NCBI RefSeq assembly: GCF_025685625.1
Contig: NZ_JAGSYI010000001.1
Span: 310,001-374,000 of the forward strand
Length of the DNA stretch: 64,000 nucleotides
Source: Acidicapsa acidisoli
GTDB lineage: Bacteria > Acidobacteriota > Terriglobia > Terriglobales > Acidobacteriaceae
Reading direction: 5' to 3'
How positions within the stretch are numbered: position 1 is the first letter of the stretch; every line of letters begins with the position of its first letter. The notes beneath the pieces were generated by a model that did not search any database, had not been told where the DNA came from, and saw only the letters and a program-made list of their open reading frames with translations. Positions 28,225 through 38,898 of the stretch are shown one piece after another. The position numbers and the translations under genes were made by a program.

Positions 28225-28251
28225 TGATGTGACGATATAAGGAGATTCTGG

Positions 28252-29682
28252 ATGGCAACCTCGATATTTGAAACCGCGACCACGGACTACAAAGTCGCCG
28301 ATCTGTCTCTGGCCGACTGGGGCCGGAAGGAAATCAACATCGCCGAGCATGAGATGCCGGGGCTGGTGTCGATTCGCAACAAGTATGCCGCGCAGAAGCC
28401 TCTGGCCGGCGTGCGCATTACCGGCTCGCTGCACATGACGATTCAGACGGCGGTGCTGATTGAGACCCTGGTGCATCTTGGAGCCGATGTTCGCTGGGCG
28501 AGCTGCAACATCTTCTCGACACAGGATCACGCTGCCGCGGCTATTGCTGCTTCCGGTGTTCCGGTCTTTGCGTGGAAGGGTGAATCGCTGGAAGAATACT
28601 GGTGGTGCACTTATCAGGCGCTCAACCATAAGGGAGGCAAAGGTCCGCAACTGGTGGTGGACGATGGCGGCGACGTGACGCTGCTGATTCATAAGGGCGT
28701 CGAGTTGGAAGATGGCGACGACTGGGTTAACGGACCAGCTTCTAGCCACGAAGAGCAGGTGATCAAGGATCTGCTGAAGAAGGTGTATGCAGAAGATCCG
28801 CAGCATTGGCACAAGGTTGCCAGCGAGTGGCGCGGCGTTTCCGAAGAGACGACAACCGGCGTGCACCGGCTCTACAAGATGCTGGAACAGGGCAAGCTGC
28901 TGGTGCCTGCGATCAATGTCAACGACTCGGTAACCAAGTCGAAGTTCGACAATCTGTACGGCTGCCGCGAGTCGCTGGCCGACGGCATCAAGCGCGCCAC
29001 GGATGTGATGGTTGCGGGCAAGGTTGCGGTGATCTGCGGATATGGCGATGTGGGCAAGGGCTCGTCGCACTCGCTGCGCGGCATGGGCGCTCGCGTTATC
29101 GTCACCGAGGTCGACCCGATCAATGCGCTACAGGCTGCTATGGAGGGATTCGAGGTCACGACGATTGAAGAGACGTTGGGACGCGGCGATATCTATGTCA
29201 CCTGCACCGGAAATCTGGACATCATTACTCTTGAGCACATGAAGCTGATGAAGGATCAGGCTATCGTTTGCAACATCGGCCACTTCGACAACGAGATCCA
29301 GATGGATCTGCTGAATCAAGAACCTGGCGTAACGAAGCTCAACATCAAGCCGCAGGTGGATCAATACACCTTCCCCGATGGTCACAGCATCTTTGTGCTC
29401 GCCGAAGGACGGCTAGTGAATCTGGGCTGCGCGACGGGTCATCCGAGCTTCGTGATGAGCAACAGCTTTGCCAACCAGACGCTGGCGCAGCTTGATCTCT
29501 GGGCGAACAAGGACACGTACAAGGTCGGTGTTTACGTGCTGCCGAAGAAGCTGGATGAAGAGGTTGCGCGGCTGCATCTGGAGAAGATCGGCGTGAAGCT
29601 GACGACGCTCACTGCGAAGCAGGCTGATTATCTGGGCGTGCCGGTCGAAGGGCCGTTCAAGCCGGATCATTACCGCTACTAG
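28252..29682 (+). CDS. ahcY: Adenosylhomocysteinase
   Basis: 476-residue NAD-dependent enzyme that hydrolyses S-adenosylhomocysteine to adenosine and homocysteine, relieving inhibition of methyltransferases. The N-terminal substrate region [17 protein letters not shown], the catalytic segment SVTKSKFDN-like [15 protein letters not shown], the Rossmann motif [16 protein letters not shown] and the C-terminal KPDHYRY are all typical. Length includes the roughly 40-residue insert of the longer bacterial type. AAGGAG precedes the ATG. A very strong hairpin follows the stop. Confidence 0.97.
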   Translation: MATSIFETATTDYKVADLSLADWGRKEINIAEHEMPGLVSIRNKYAAQKPLAGVRITGSLHMTIQTAVLIETLVHLGADVRWASCNIFSTQDHAAAAIAASGVPVFAWKGESLEEYWWCTYQALNHKGGKGPQLVVDDGGDVTLLIHKGVELEDGDDWVNGPASSHEEQVIKDLLKKVYAEDPQHWHKVASEWRGVSEETTTGVHRLYKMLEQGKLLVPAINVNDSVTKSKFDNLYGCRESLADGIKRATDVMVAGKVAVICGYGDVGKGSSHSLRGMGARVIVTEVDPINALQAAMEGFEVTTIEETLGRGDIYVTCTGNLDIITLEHMKLMKDQAIVCNIGHFDNEIQMDLLNQEPGVTKLNIKPQVDQYTFPDGHSIFVLAEGRLVNLGCATGHPSFVMSNSFANQTLAQLDLWANKDTYKVGVYVLPKKLDEEVARLHLEKIGVKLTTLTAKQADYLGVPVEGPFKPDHYRY

Positions 29683-29690
29683 ATTTCCCT

Positions 29691-29726
29691 TCGGTGTCCA
29701 GGGAAGCTGGCTTCCCTGGACACCGA
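29691..29726. terminator. Strong bidirectional terminator after ahcY
   Basis: A perfect 17-bp inverted repeat (29691-29707 pairs with 29710-29726, central TG) separates the converging ahcY and a hypothetical gene. It is followed by ATTTATT on the ahcY side. Confidence 0.85.
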
Positions 29727-29728
29727 AT

Positions 29729-30334
29729 TTATTGGCGCTTGCGCCTGACGAACCGCTTGTACGCCCTCCATGTGAAGTTATGCAGCAGGCGGGTTTGTTC
29801 TGACTTCAGCGCCTCGTAAGACCGCTTCACATAGCCGTCGAACTCAGGCGGCCAGCCGATAGTCGACCGGCGCTCGCTGAAGTCCCCTTCCGCCCACTTT
29901 GCCAATACTGCTTTGTAGCCCACAACGTGCGTCACGAACTCAAGCAGACAGTGCGGCATCTGCTCCTCAATGATCAGATAGGCTTTTTCAATGATGATCT
30001 TCTCGCGCACGTCATTGAGCGGCATGAAGATCGTCGTCATCCACAAAACCCACTCCTTCAACTCCTCATCCTGGACGGGGTGAGTCTGAGTCTTGCCTTG
30101 TTTCTTCAGCAGCGATTTGCAGGCGATGTGTCCGGCTTGCGAGGCCACATACAGAGGGCCATAAAATTCATTCAGCCGCTTGTTCACCAGGCGCAGCTTA
30201 TCCCGGCGACGCGCCAACATTCTGGCGCTCATAAATGTCGCCATATAGCCTGCAAACGCGAGAACTACAGTGAGGATTGTCGCGTTTTGCCAGGACCCCG
30301 AAACTGAGAACAAAGTTGGATCCATTGCCTGCAC
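29729..30334 (-). CDS. Hypothetical membrane-anchored protein
   Basis: 201 residues. One N-terminal hydrophobic helix (about 17-38) is followed by a basic region and a largely helical, soluble-looking domain with many aromatic and charged residues (WPPEFDGYVKRSYEALKSEQ near the end). I recognise no family. The topology suggests a cytoplasmic-membrane protein with a cytoplasmic domain. It is isolated, ending at the ahcY terminator. Confidence 0.65.
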   Translation of the reverse strand: MQAMDPTLFSVSGSWQNATILTVVLAFAGYMATFMSARMLARRRDKLRLVNKRLNEFYGPLYVASQAGHIACKSLLKKQGKTQTHPVQDEELKEWVLWMTTIFMPLNDVREKIIIEKAYLIIEEQMPHCLLEFVTHVVGYKAVLAKWAEGDFSERRSTIGWPPEFDGYVKRSYEALKSEQTRLLHNFTWRAYKRFVRRKRQ

Positions 30335-30386
30335 CGTCGATGAGTATACGACCCGGGTCGAGGTGCAGGCAGTGATCGCCGTCGCA

Positions 30387-30980
30387 TCAATGGCCGTCGG
30401 GAGCCGGGACCATCACAGCGTTCGAGTCTACCTTGGGGATGCCGAAGTGGCCGCTGAGATGAATCAGGTCCAGCGGGCGCAGGTCACCTGCAACCTGGAT
30501 CACGTTCACGTCGCGCGAGCCACGTGCCAGTACAGCAATGCCGTCGATATCAGCGCCCGTGAAATGCAGCCAGAGATCGGTGGCTGTGCCGTGGTGCTCA
30601 GCGGAACCGGGTGGAGGCTCGTGCGCATCGACCAAATGCTTCCAGCCAGCGGCGTGGTACGCCGCGACGAGCGAGGCCATCGCGTCCGGGGCGTAGGTTG
30701 CCGGGTGCGGATACCGATAAAGGTCGTAGGAGATGCTGGTGAGCGCGGCGGCAGCACGATCCGGCGGCATTCCACCCGACTGAAGAAGGGCGCGCGCGGC
30801 CTGCAGCATCGACCGGTCAAAGACCAGGCCTGTGTGAGATGCGGGCTCGTCCGCGAGATTTCCGACAAACTGCCGGATGTCGGGAGATGTTGCTGCGGGA
30901 GACTGGCCGGAAAGCTGGACACCAAGAAACGCGGTCATCAGGACTAGAGCGCCGGGGAAAACGCGCAAAGTCGATCTCAT
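30387..30980 (-). CDS. Exported DUF4252-like protein
   Basis: 197 residues from the ATG at 30980, preceded by CAGGAG. It has a signal peptide (MRSTLRVFPGALVLMTAFLG, cleavage near LSGQ). The remainder, ending in LDLIHLSGHFGIPKVD, resembles the DUF4252 family, whose members are found beside RNA polymerase sigma factors or BlaI/M56 genes. No function is assigned. It lies downstream of the BlaI-M56 pair on the same strand after 114 bp and may be a member of the same regulon. Confidence 0.6.
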   Translation of the reverse strand: MRSTLRVFPGALVLMTAFLGVQLSGQSPAATSPDIRQFVGNLADEPASHTGLVFDRSMLQAARALLQSGGMPPDRAAAALTSISYDLYRYPHPATYAPDAMASLVAAYHAAGWKHLVDAHEPPPGSAEHHGTATDLWLHFTGADIDGIAVLARGSRDVNVIQVAGDLRPLDLIHLSGHFGIPKVDSNAVMVPAPDGH

Positions 30981-31094
30981 AGAAAACTCCTGCCCGGTTA
31001 GACACCGATTTCCGGCAGGAGTTCCTTTCCGGTCTCCGCGACAGAGCAAAATTCTACTTGCCACGTCACTTCCCTTGTCTGAAGGCCGAAAAAC

Positions 31095-33548
31095 CTAGTC
31101 GACCGGAATGGCTTTTCCGTTCCGAACGGCCTGATCCAAAACCGACCTGAGCCTGCGCGATGCGGCCTCGGACTCCCTACCCTGCTGCTCGCCGATTCTG
31201 CCCATCTCCTCGCCGAGTCGCCCCATGCGCTCGCCGATTTCGCCTTGCTTTTCGCCGAGTTCACCCTGGCGTTCGCCGATGCGGCCTTGAATTTCGCCTA
31301 TGCAGCCCTGAATGTCCCCGATCCGCTCCTGGAGTTCGGCGAGTTTCTCTTCGGAGAACTCCTTGCTCATGTCTTCGGTGAGCTTCTTGAACTTATCGCT
31401 TTGCAATTCAGCGAGCTGAGAATGCAACTTTGACATTTCGGCTTCAAATTCAGGGCCGGGGACTTTGATCTTGGCAAGTTCGGGAGCAAGCTCGGCCATC
31501 TCTCTGTTGAGCTTTTCCTGCTCTTCTGGTGGGAATGCCTTGGCCGCAGCTTCTGCGATCTTATCGACTTGGATTTTGGCAAGCTTGCCCTGCAAATTGG
31601 CCATTTGAGATTCGATTTCGGCGTTTTGCCTACTGGCGCGATCGATCTCAGGCTGCATCCTGGCCATTTCTTCATTGAGTCTGGCCTGGAGTCGGTCGAG
31701 CTCTGCTTTTCGACCTTCCAGACCGGGACTGGTCCTCAGCATGTTTTGCGCCTGGGCGAGGATGGCCGGATCGGTAATCACGTATGACTTGCCGTCGCGT
31801 TCAAACCAGAGAAAGTTGCTGTGATATTTGCGCTTCGCCTCCTCCAGCGCCCTTCCTGCATGACCGGACATCGTGACCTGGCCGTTTCCTCGAATGATGG
31901 CAAAGGAATTGTCGTCATCATCAGAAAAGGCAAACGAGGAGTCGTCGGGCCGCTGCGGCGGCATGGGCGGTTCGGGAGCCATGTCCGTATTGACCTGAAC
32001 GTTGACATGGGGCGCGGGTTCGGGAGCAGGCATCGGTGCGACGTCCGACGTCGGCGGAACGGGTGCAACCGAGACCCCTGTGGGTGAGGCTGGTGCTGTA
32101 GGTGGCGCGGGAGGAGCGGCTTGGTCCGAAGCTTGATTGGAATCGACAGAGGTGACCTGACCGGCTACCTCTCCGGAAGTCTGTCCCGTGATCTGACCTG
32201 CAGCCGTGCCGCTTACCTGGCCGCTGACTGGGGTCGCACTCTGGATTGATGCGGCTGTTTGGGCCTGCGCGGCCTCCACTGCGGGCACAATGCGGACACC
32301 TGCGATGGCGACGACAAGTGCGGCGGGTACGATGACTGCGGCGAGAACAGCATGGCGGCGTTCGCCCCAAAAAGCGAGACGGAAATTACGGGCGTTGAGG
32401 ATCCGTTCGATGCGGCTAGACACATTACTGCTGCGAGCCATGGCGACTCCAGCGATGGGTACTGTGCGGGGTATGGCGGCGAATTCGAGAAGCACCTTGG
32501 CGTAGGACGCGGCGTTCGGAGCCTGTTCCAGACCGGCGCGGTCGCTCAATGCTTCGCCGAGTTCCGAGAGCTTGCGCTGCAACCACCAACCTAGCGGACT
32601 GAACCAGAAGATGGCGACGTGGATCGCCGCCAACAACTGGAGATAGAAGTCTCGCTGGCGGACATGCGACTGCTCGTGGGCGAGGACAATGCGCAGCTTG
32701 CCTGCGTCCCATTCCCGGTAGTCTGCAGGAAGAATGACGGTCGAGCCGATCGTCACCGGCGTTGTCAGCGACGGGTTGGAGCGGATGTTTCGCGCCTGAA
32801 GCTGGAGTGCTCCGGGATCGGCGAGCGAGCCGAATACGCGGTCGGTGACTGGCTGGGAACTTCGCCAGATTCGGTGAGCAATTGCCAGTCCGGCGACGAT
32901 GCGAAGAAATAGAAGGCCGGCTACCGCCAGATAGAGGGACGCCAGAATCGGTAACAGGATCGGCAGGATCAGTACGATCAGTTTGCTCTGTGCCCACTGG
33001 AACAGTCTGCCAGCCGAAGAGGTTTCCTGCTTGCGGAACGCCGTGGAGCGCTGCGGAGCGGGAGAAACCAGTAAGGACGCGGGGCCTGTTTCCGTTACGA
33101 CCATCGGAACGGAAGAGTATTGCTCAACCGAGTGTAAAGAGATCGACTTCGCTTCGTCCGCATGGCTCGCGCGGCTGATGCGATGGCTGGGCGACGGTTT
33201 TGGAATCCTGACGACCGGGTCTGGATTGATGGAATCCGAATTGACAAATTGCAGGGAGTTTGAATCCACAACCTGTGGGGCTGCCTGAGTTACAGACTGC
33301 GGGCTTGCGGATCGCAAAGGGCGAATCGGAATGCGCAGCGCCTGAACTCCAATCCGGTCCAGCGCCAGCCACGACGTGTGCATCAGGAGCGGCATCGTTC
33401 CGGCGGCCAGCAAAACCATCACCCAGGCAATTTTTTGAGCGAGGACCGCATTCAGGCGCAGGGCACGGATACCGGCCCATACGGCTACTGCCATCAGAAA
33501 CGAACGAAAGGCGGCTTCAAGTATCCAAAATCCAGCATGGGTGAGCAT
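31095..33548 (-). CDS. BlaR1/MecR1-type M56 membrane metallopeptidase with C-terminal coiled-coil repeats
   Basis: 817 residues. N-terminal helices (about 7-25, 40-60, 188-225) carry an M56 zinc-peptidase core with HEQSH at 291-295 and a downstream glutamate in GEALSDRAG. BlaR1-type proteins sense a signal and cleave the partner BlaI repressor. Instead of a penicillin-binding sensor domain, this one has a proline/alanine-rich linker (about 430-560) and a long charged coiled coil. The coil ends in repeated IGExQGx heptads (about 745-795). The signal it senses is therefore unlikely to be beta-lactam. Its start overlaps the BlaI stop by one base. Confidence 0.85.
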   Translation of the reverse strand: MLTHAGFWILEAAFRSFLMAVAVWAGIRALRLNAVLAQKIAWVMVLLAAGTMPLLMHTSWLALDRIGVQALRIPIRPLRSASPQSVTQAAPQVVDSNSLQFVNSDSINPDPVVRIPKPSPSHRISRASHADEAKSISLHSVEQYSSVPMVVTETGPASLLVSPAPQRSTAFRKQETSSAGRLFQWAQSKLIVLILPILLPILASLYLAVAGLLFLRIVAGLAIAHRIWRSSQPVTDRVFGSLADPGALQLQARNIRSNPSLTTPVTIGSTVILPADYREWDAGKLRIVLAHEQSHVRQRDFYLQLLAAIHVAIFWFSPLGWWLQRKLSELGEALSDRAGLEQAPNAASYAKVLLEFAAIPRTVPIAGVAMARSSNVSSRIERILNARNFRLAFWGERRHAVLAAVIVPAALVVAIAGVRIVPAVEAAQAQTAASIQSATPVSGQVSGTAAGQITGQTSGEVAGQVTSVDSNQASDQAAPPAPPTAPASPTGVSVAPVPPTSDVAPMPAPEPAPHVNVQVNTDMAPEPPMPPQRPDDSSFAFSDDDDNSFAIIRGNGQVTMSGHAGRALEEAKRKYHSNFLWFERDGKSYVITDPAILAQAQNMLRTSPGLEGRKAELDRLQARLNEEMARMQPEIDRASRQNAEIESQMANLQGKLAKIQVDKIAEAAAKAFPPEEQEKLNREMAELAPELAKIKVPGPEFEAEMSKLHSQLAELQSDKFKKLTEDMSKEFSEEKLAELQERIGDIQGCIGEIQGRIGERQGELGEKQGEIGERMGRLGEEMGRIGEQQGRESEAASRRLRSVLDQAVRNGKAIPVD

Positions 33549-34042
33549 TACTTCTCTCCTTTGCCGTTAGCCTTTTGCGAATTGACGCCGGTCTGGCTCG
33601 CATCCTGCGCAGCAGCAATACGCTCTGCCAGACGCTTCAGTTCCCTGTGGTCGAGGACGGAGGAGTCCACCATGCCTACAAGCAATTGCTCGACCGAGCC
33701 ATCGCAGAACCACTCCAGGATTCGCTTCACCGCCCGCCCTGCCACCATTGGCGCGGGCTCTGCGGGCGAGTACAGAAAGGTCCGGCTATCGAGAATGTGC
33801 GTAAGATAGCCCTTTTCTTCCAGCCGTCGCAGAACGGTGCGCACAGTCGAGTCCTTGAGCGTGCGGTCCTGCCTGTCCAGCTCTTCCCTCACCTGGTCCG
33901 CCGACAGCGTGCCATGCTGCCACATGAGCTGGAGTACGCTTCGCTCCAGTTCGCCCAGTTCGGCAGGGTCATGCCCGGTCAATTCGTTCACCGACAGCTC
34001 ATGTCCTACCCGATCGTGACCGTCTGTAACGTTACTCATCAT
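33548..34042 (-). CDS. BlaI/MecI-family transcriptional repressor
   Basis: 164 residues. A winged-helix domain (about 28-105) with LERSVLQLMWQHGTLSADQV and STVRTVLRRLEEKGYL is followed by the C-terminal dimerisation region AVKRILEWFCDGSVEQLLVG, where M56 peptidases cleave this family. It represses its own operon in known systems. Its stop and the M56 start share one base (TAATG), so the two are translationally coupled. A 10-bp inverted repeat overlaps its start codon and may be the operator. Confidence 0.9.
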   Translation of the reverse strand: MMSNVTDGHDRVGHELSVNELTGHDPAELGELERSVLQLMWQHGTLSADQVREELDRQDRTLKDSTVRTVLRRLEEKGYLTHILDSRTFLYSPAEPAPMVAGRAVKRILEWFCDGSVEQLLVGMVDSSVLDHRELKRLAERIAAAQDASQTGVNSQKANGKGEK

Positions 34043-34057
34043 AATGCTACAGACGGT
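34019..34057. promoter_or_regulatory. Candidate BlaI operator overlapping the repressor start
   Basis: ACCGTCTGTA at 34019-34028 is a perfect inverted repeat of TACAGACGGT at 34048-34057. One arm lies in the first codons of the repressor, the other in the upstream region. The TACA/TGTA cores match the half-site core of known BlaI/MecI boxes. Confidence 0.45.
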
Positions 34058-34183
34058 AACACATCAGGACGGTGAGCACGCAAGAGAAATTTTTAGGTTT
34101 TTTTGAATTTCTGCCGGGTACGACGAATTTCAGCGGAAACGCTAGAATCAAAACAGGAAGAACTTTTTCCGGAGGAACCCGGC

Positions 34184-34552
34184 TTGCCACTCTACGAATA
34201 TCGCTGCACCTCGTGCGGCTACAGCTTTGAAAAAATCCAAAATTTCAGCGCCGAACCCGAGCGCGAATGCCCAAAATGCCAGGGAGTCCTGATCCGCCCG
34301 GTCACTGCCCCGGCCCTGCGGTTTGAAGGCGCTGGCTGGTATGTGAACGATTACGCCGGAAAAGGCGGCACAAAGGCCGGCGAAACGGCTACGGCGTCCG
34401 CCTCGGACGGGACAAAAGAATCGAACGGGACGAGCGGGAAGGAATCCAAGACCGAATCGAAGTCGAGTGGAGCAGACAGCTCTGCGCCTTCAACCGCAGC
34501 CCCCGCACCAGCCGCTACCAGCACAACTCCGAGCTCATCTTCAGGCACCTAG
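34184..34552 (+). CDS. FmdB-family zinc-ribbon protein
   Basis: 122 residues from a TTG at 34184, seven bases after GGAGGA; the family N-terminus LPLYEYRC starts exactly there. A zinc ribbon with C8, C11, C29 and C32 (CTSCGYSFE, then ECPKCQG) is followed by the conserved FEGAGWYVNDY segment. The C-terminal half is low complexity (Ser, Thr, Ala, Pro). FmdB-like proteins are putative regulators of unknown function. It is convergent with purF, 14 bp apart. Confidence 0.88.
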   Translation: MPLYEYRCTSCGYSFEKIQNFSAEPERECPKCQGVLIRPVTAPALRFEGAGWYVNDYAGKGGTKAGETATASASDGTKESNGTSGKESKTESKSSGADSSAPSTAAPAPAATSTTPSSSSGT

Positions 34553-34566
34553 AGTCGTAAGCGGGA

Positions 34567-36150
34567 CTATTTGGTATCCAGCAGGCTTAGCTGAACATCG
34601 TCGGTGCGTGGGAAACGCGCGGGCAATATCTCGTCGACATCAACCCATTGCGTGGGATAGCTGCCGGTGTAGCAAGCGGTGCAATATCCGGTGGACTGGC
34701 CGCTGGGCTCGGTGTGTTCGCAGCACTTGAGCAGGCCGTCGAGGGAGAGATAAGCCAGAGTGTCGGCTTCAATGTACTGACGGATCTCTTCGACAGATTT
34801 GTTCGCCGCAATCAGGTCGCGCTTGCTCGGAGTATCTACGCCATAAAAACAGGGCGAAATCGTCGGTGGACAACTGATGCGCAGATGCACTTCTTTCGCG
34901 CCCGCGCCGCGCACCATCCGCACGATCTTGCGGCTCGTCGTCCCGCGAATGATCGAGTCGTCGATGAGAATGACGCGCTTGCCTTCGAGCAGATTCCGCA
35001 CCGGATTGAGCTTGAGCTTGACACCGAAATCGCGTACCTTCTGCTCCGGCTCGATGAAGGTGCGCCCTACGTAATGATTGCGGATCAGGCCGAAGCGGAA
35101 TGGGAGCTTGGCTTCTTCCGCGTAGCCGAGGGCCGCCGTGACTCCGGAGTCCGGGACGGGCACGATGACGTCGGCTGGAACGTGGGATTCGCGGGCGAGT
35201 TGACGGCCCATTTGGTCGCGGCTCTCCTGCACCCACCGGCCATAGATGCGGCTGTCCGGGCGAGCAAAGTAGACATGCTCGAAGATGCAACTGGTTTGCG
35301 CGACGCCGTTGGAGAACTGACGCGAAGTCACTCCATCTTCCGTCACCATGACCAACTCGCCGGGAAGAACTTCGCGTTCGTACTCGGCGCGCAGCAGGTC
35401 GAAGGCGCAGGTTTCGGAGGCGAAAACAATCGTGTCCGGACCGTCAGAGTTGCGGATGCGCCCCATCGAGAGCGGCCGGAAGCCGCGTGGGTCGCGAGCG
35501 GCAAAGATGCGGTCGCGGGTCATCATGACAATGGAAAACGCGCCCTCGACCTGGCCCAGAGAATCTGCAATCGCATCGACCAGAGACGCTGCCTTCGAGT
35601 GCGCGATGAGCTGGACGATGATTTCCGAATCGGAAGTAGTCTGAAAATAGGCTCCGGCGCGCTCCAGCTTCTCCCGCAGGTTGCCGAGGTTCACCAGGTT
35701 GCCGTTATGGGCAATGGCGATAAGGCCTTTGGTGGAATCGACGCGAATAGGCTGGGCATTGAGCAGCGCCGAGTCGCCGGTGGTCGAATAACGCGTGTGA
35801 CCGATGCTCAGGTCACCTGGGAGCTTGCGCAGCACGTCTTCGGTAAAAATCTCCGAAACCAGGCCCATGCCTTTGATGTTCGAAAGATGATGCCCGTTGG
35901 CCGTGGCGATGCCTGCGGATTCCTGTCCGCGATGCTGCAAAGCATAGAGGCCGAGATAGACCTGGCGGGCAGCTTCCGGATGGCCGTAGATGGCCATGAC
36001 GCCGCATTCTTCGCGGAGCTTTGGGTCGTCTTCGGTGCTGCACACACGCCGAATTACCGCTTCGCGGCCTGGATTCTCTGAGGATTCAGCTTTGATTGCT
36101 TCGGAAAGATCGGCGACGCCTTCGACGCCCTGGTAGAGCAACCGGCTCAT
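34567..36150 (-). CDS. purF: Amidophosphoribosyltransferase
   Basis: 527 residues from the ATG at 36150, whose ATGA overlaps the purL stop. It performs the first step of purine synthesis, making phosphoribosylamine from PRPP and glutamine. The expected nucleophile is C49 in [11 protein letters not shown], so about 48 residues form a propeptide that would be removed, longer than the 11 of B. subtilis. The PRPP loop [14 protein letters not shown] and the cysteines of the [4Fe-4S] type ([16 protein letters not shown]) are present. Frame extends upstream but the overlap start is favoured. Confidence 0.96.
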   Translation of the reverse strand: MSRLLYQGVEGVADLSEAIKAESSENPGREAVIRRVCSTEDDPKLREECGVMAIYGHPEAARQVYLGLYALQHRGQESAGIATANGHHLSNIKGMGLVSEIFTEDVLRKLPGDLSIGHTRYSTTGDSALLNAQPIRVDSTKGLIAIAHNGNLVNLGNLREKLERAGAYFQTTSDSEIIVQLIAHSKAASLVDAIADSLGQVEGAFSIVMMTRDRIFAARDPRGFRPLSMGRIRNSDGPDTIVFASETCAFDLLRAEYEREVLPGELVMVTEDGVTSRQFSNGVAQTSCIFEHVYFARPDSRIYGRWVQESRDQMGRQLARESHVPADVIVPVPDSGVTAALGYAEEAKLPFRFGLIRNHYVGRTFIEPEQKVRDFGVKLKLNPVRNLLEGKRVILIDDSIIRGTTSRKIVRMVRGAGAKEVHLRISCPPTISPCFYGVDTPSKRDLIAANKSVEEIRQYIEADTLAYLSLDGLLKCCEHTEPSGQSTGYCTACYTGSYPTQWVDVDEILPARFPRTDDVQLSLLDTK

Positions 36151-38627
36151 GCCGTCACCTCGTCGTGAAGAGCGGCTTCCAGAGCCGACATCCACGGCTG
36201 ACGAAGTTCCGATAGTGAAGCGGAGATCACCATATCGCCATAGACCGAGATCTCAAGCCGGTCACCACCTGTTGTCCCAATACGAGCAGTCATGAAGTTG
36301 TACTCCGAGGCCAAAGCCTCAATCTCAGAAACCCGGTTCGGTCGCGTCGAAATCACGACCGTGGAGGCCGGCTCTGCAAAAACTCCGAAGAGCGGGTTGG
36401 CCATCTGCGACCGCTCCTGCTCGACCGAGGCACCGATGCCATGAGCAAATGATGCCTCAGCCAATGCCACAGCAAGTCCGCCATCTGTTAGATCGCGCAC
36501 CGACGAAACCAGCTTCTTGTGGGCCAACACTCCCAGAAGTTCTTGAAGTTTCGCTTCGGCGGCAAGATCGAGCGACGGCGGACAGCCCCACACACTGCCC
36601 TGCACCACCTTCGCATATTCAGAGGAACCGAAAACAATCAGGTTCCTGCTCATTTCCGCCTCTGTTCCCTCAGCGGTTTCGCGAGCCCTGGGCAGCGGCT
36701 CCATCGCCGGAAATGGATACTGACTGATCGGCAGCGGCTCAAAGGGAACCTGAAGATTGGGCTCAGGCTCTTCGCCGCGCGGGACAGGCCACAACAGCAG
36801 AATTGCGTCCCCGGCTTTCTGGAAATCCGCCGGAACAGCCTTGGTCACATCCTCCAGAATGCCAACGATTCCCAGGACAGGCGTGGGATAGATTCCTTCG
36901 CCGCGTGTTTCGTTGTAGAGCGAGACATTGCCGCCGGTAATCGGAGTTCCAAGCGCAGTGCAGGCCTCACCAATGCCGTCGATGGCTGCGGAAAGCTGGG
37001 CCATGATTTCGGGCTTTTCCGGGTTGCCGAAGTTAAGGCAATTCGTAGCCGCTACCGGCGTTGCGCCGGTGCAGGCGACCTTGCGCGCAGCTTCGGCTAC
37101 GGCATGCATCGCGCCCAGTTTCGGATCGAGGTAACACCAGCGGCCGTTGCCGTCGAGCGCCATGGCGAGGCCGCGCTCATGGCCGGGCGTCCCTGTTCCC
37201 TTGATGCGCATCACGCCGCCTTCGCCGCCCGGGCCCTGCACCGTATTGGTCTGGACCATGGTGTCGTACTGCTCGTGCACCCAGCGCTTCGAGCAGATAT
37301 TGGCGCTGGCGAGCAGCTTTTTCAAATCGGCCGTGTAATCGCGCGGCTCATTCAATGCAGCAACCACCGCTTCCGGAGGGTCGAGCGGCAGTGGCGACTT
37401 CCAGGTACCGACAGGGCGATTGTAGAGCGGGGCGTCGTCCGTCAGTGACTCGTTGGGAATGTCCGCGACGAGCACACCGTGATGGCGAATGCGCAGGCGC
37501 GGCTCCGGCTTGACAGTGCCGACGATGACCGCGTCCAGACCCCATTTGGCAAAGACGCTGAGAACTTCGTGCTCGCGGCCGGATTCGGCGACGAGCAGCA
37601 TACGCTCCTGGCTCTCGGAGAGCATGATCTCGTACGAATTCATGCCCGTTTCGCGCTGCGGAACATTGTCGAGTTCGACGTCGAGACCGACGCCGCCGCG
37701 CGCGCCCATCTCGCAGGTGGAGCAGGTCAATCCTGCTGCGCCCATGTCCTGAATGCCGACAATCGCGCCCGTCTGCATGGCTTCGAGGCAGGCTTCGAGG
37801 AGCAGCTTTTCCATGAACGGATCGCCGACCTGCACATTGGGCCGCTTCTGCTCCGTACCCTCATGAAACTCTTCGGAAGCCATGGTCGCGCCGTGAATTC
37901 CGTCGCGGCCAGTCTTCGCGCCCACGTAGATCACCGGATTGCCCACGCCGCTGGCCTTGCCGTAGAAGATCTCGTCGATCTTGACGAGGCCGAGCGCGAA
38001 GGCGTTCACCAGCGGATTGCCGCTATAACAGGACTCAAACTTCGTTTCGCCGCCGAGATTGGGCACGCCGAAGCAGTTGCCGTAGCTGGCCACGCCGCTG
38101 ACCACGCCATCGACAATCGAGTGATTCCTGCGAACAAGCTCCGGCGATTCAGATCCCGCTTCAATCGGCCCAAAACGCAGCGAATCCATAACCGCCAGCG
38201 GACGTGCACCCATGGTGAAGATGTCGCGGAGAATGCCGCCGACGCCAGTCGCGGCGCCCTGGTGCGGCTCGATGTAGCTGGGATGATTGTGGCTCTCGAT
38301 CTTGAAAGCGCAGGCCCAGCCGTCGCCTACGTCAATAATGCCGGCGTTTTCGCCCGGTCCCTGGACGACGCGATCGCTCTTGGTAGGCAGCCGCTTCAGA
38401 TGCACTTTGGAGGATTTGTAAGAGCAGTGCTCGCTCCACATCACCGAATAAATGCCCAATTCGGTAAGCGAAGGCACCCGGCCAAGCGCAGCCAGAATGC
38501 GGGCATATTCGTCAGGAGTGATACTGTGCTGGGCCAGCAGCTCCGGAGTAATCACTGCCGGTGCGGGAGCTTCCGCCTCGCCAAAATTCTGGCTCGAGAC
38601 CTGACCAGGGAAAGGGGATGATGTCAT
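36147..38627 (-). CDS. purL: Phosphoribosylformylglycinamidine synthase subunit PurL
   Basis: 826 residues, the small-type PurL that works with PurS and PurQ to make FGAM. The ATG at 38627 opens a family-like N-terminus; the frame is open further, but that region holds the tRNA gene. Seen are [17 protein letters not shown]-site motifs [14 protein letters not shown] and [20 protein letters not shown], and [10 protein letters not shown] linker of about 45 residues rich in Pro and Glu (around residue 600) makes it longer than usual. It overlaps purF by four bases, forming a purine operon. Confidence 0.95.
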   Translation of the reverse strand: MTSSPFPGQVSSQNFGEAEAPAPAVITPELLAQHSITPDEYARILAALGRVPSLTELGIYSVMWSEHCSYKSSKVHLKRLPTKSDRVVQGPGENAGIIDVGDGWACAFKIESHNHPSYIEPHQGAATGVGGILRDIFTMGARPLAVMDSLRFGPIEAGSESPELVRRNHSIVDGVVSGVASYGNCFGVPNLGGETKFESCYSGNPLVNAFALGLVKIDEIFYGKASGVGNPVIYVGAKTGRDGIHGATMASEEFHEGTEQKRPNVQVGDPFMEKLLLEACLEAMQTGAIVGIQDMGAAGLTCSTCEMGARGGVGLDVELDNVPQRETGMNSYEIMLSESQERMLLVAESGREHEVLSVFAKWGLDAVIVGTVKPEPRLRIRHHGVLVADIPNESLTDDAPLYNRPVGTWKSPLPLDPPEAVVAALNEPRDYTADLKKLLASANICSKRWVHEQYDTMVQTNTVQGPGGEGGVMRIKGTGTPGHERGLAMALDGNGRWCYLDPKLGAMHAVAEAARKVACTGATPVAATNCLNFGNPEKPEIMAQLSAAIDGIGEACTALGTPITGGNVSLYNETRGEGIYPTPVLGIVGILEDVTKAVPADFQKAGDAILLLWPVPRGEEPEPNLQVPFEPLPISQYPFPAMEPLPRARETAEGTEAEMSRNLIVFGSSEYAKVVQGSVWGCPPSLDLAAEAKLQELLGVLAHKKLVSSVRDLTDGGLAVALAEASFAHGIGASVEQERSQMANPLFGVFAEPASTVVISTRPNRVSEIEALASEYNFMTARIGTTGGDRLEISVYGDMVISASLSELRQPWMSALEAALHDEVTA

Positions 38628-38755
38628 CTCGGTCACATTCCATTGTCGCACGGCTGTAATGGAGAAAACATCTGCCAACCTCAGCCCAAACGAACCGGGA
38701 ACGGATGACGCCGCGCGCGCACCTATGCGATACTGTCCGCTGTAGCCCACCCCAA

Positions 38756-38843
38756 GCCGGGATGGCGGAACTGGCAGACGCAGCGGACTCAAAATCCGCC
38801 GAGACAACCTCTCGTGGGGGTTCGACCCCCCCTCCCGGCACCA
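38756..38843 (+). tRNA. tRNA-Leu (CAA anticodon), integration site of the first island
   Basis: An 88-nt sequence folds as a class II tRNA. The acceptor GCCGGGA pairs with TCCCGGC, the anticodon stem GCGGA/TCCGC has loop CTCAAAA (anticodon CAA, reads UUG), the long variable arm CGAGACAACCTCTCG is typical of leucine tRNA, and the T-arm is GGGGG/CCCCC. The CCA end is encoded. A tyrosine integrase gene begins 101 bp downstream, so the 3' end probably served as attB. Confidence 0.95.
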
Positions 38844-38898
38844 ACAAAATAAAAGGTTTAGAATACAGACATTGTCGTAATATTTTCCGACTGCTAAC

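Noticed and set aside
28195-28251. SAH riboswitch ahead of ahcY
   Set aside because: The gap is only 57 bp between divergent starts and I see no room for the conserved pseudoknot; a protein operator fits better.
31190-31330. Short-period repeats resembling a CRISPR or minisatellite
   Set aside because: They encode the in-frame IGExQGx heptads of the M56 protein; there are no spacers. No CRISPR array was seen in the window.
34648-36081. 477-codon open frame opposite purF, and a similar one opposite purL (37479-38621)
   Set aside because: purF and purL are complete and well conserved on the other strand; these frames carry no family signature.
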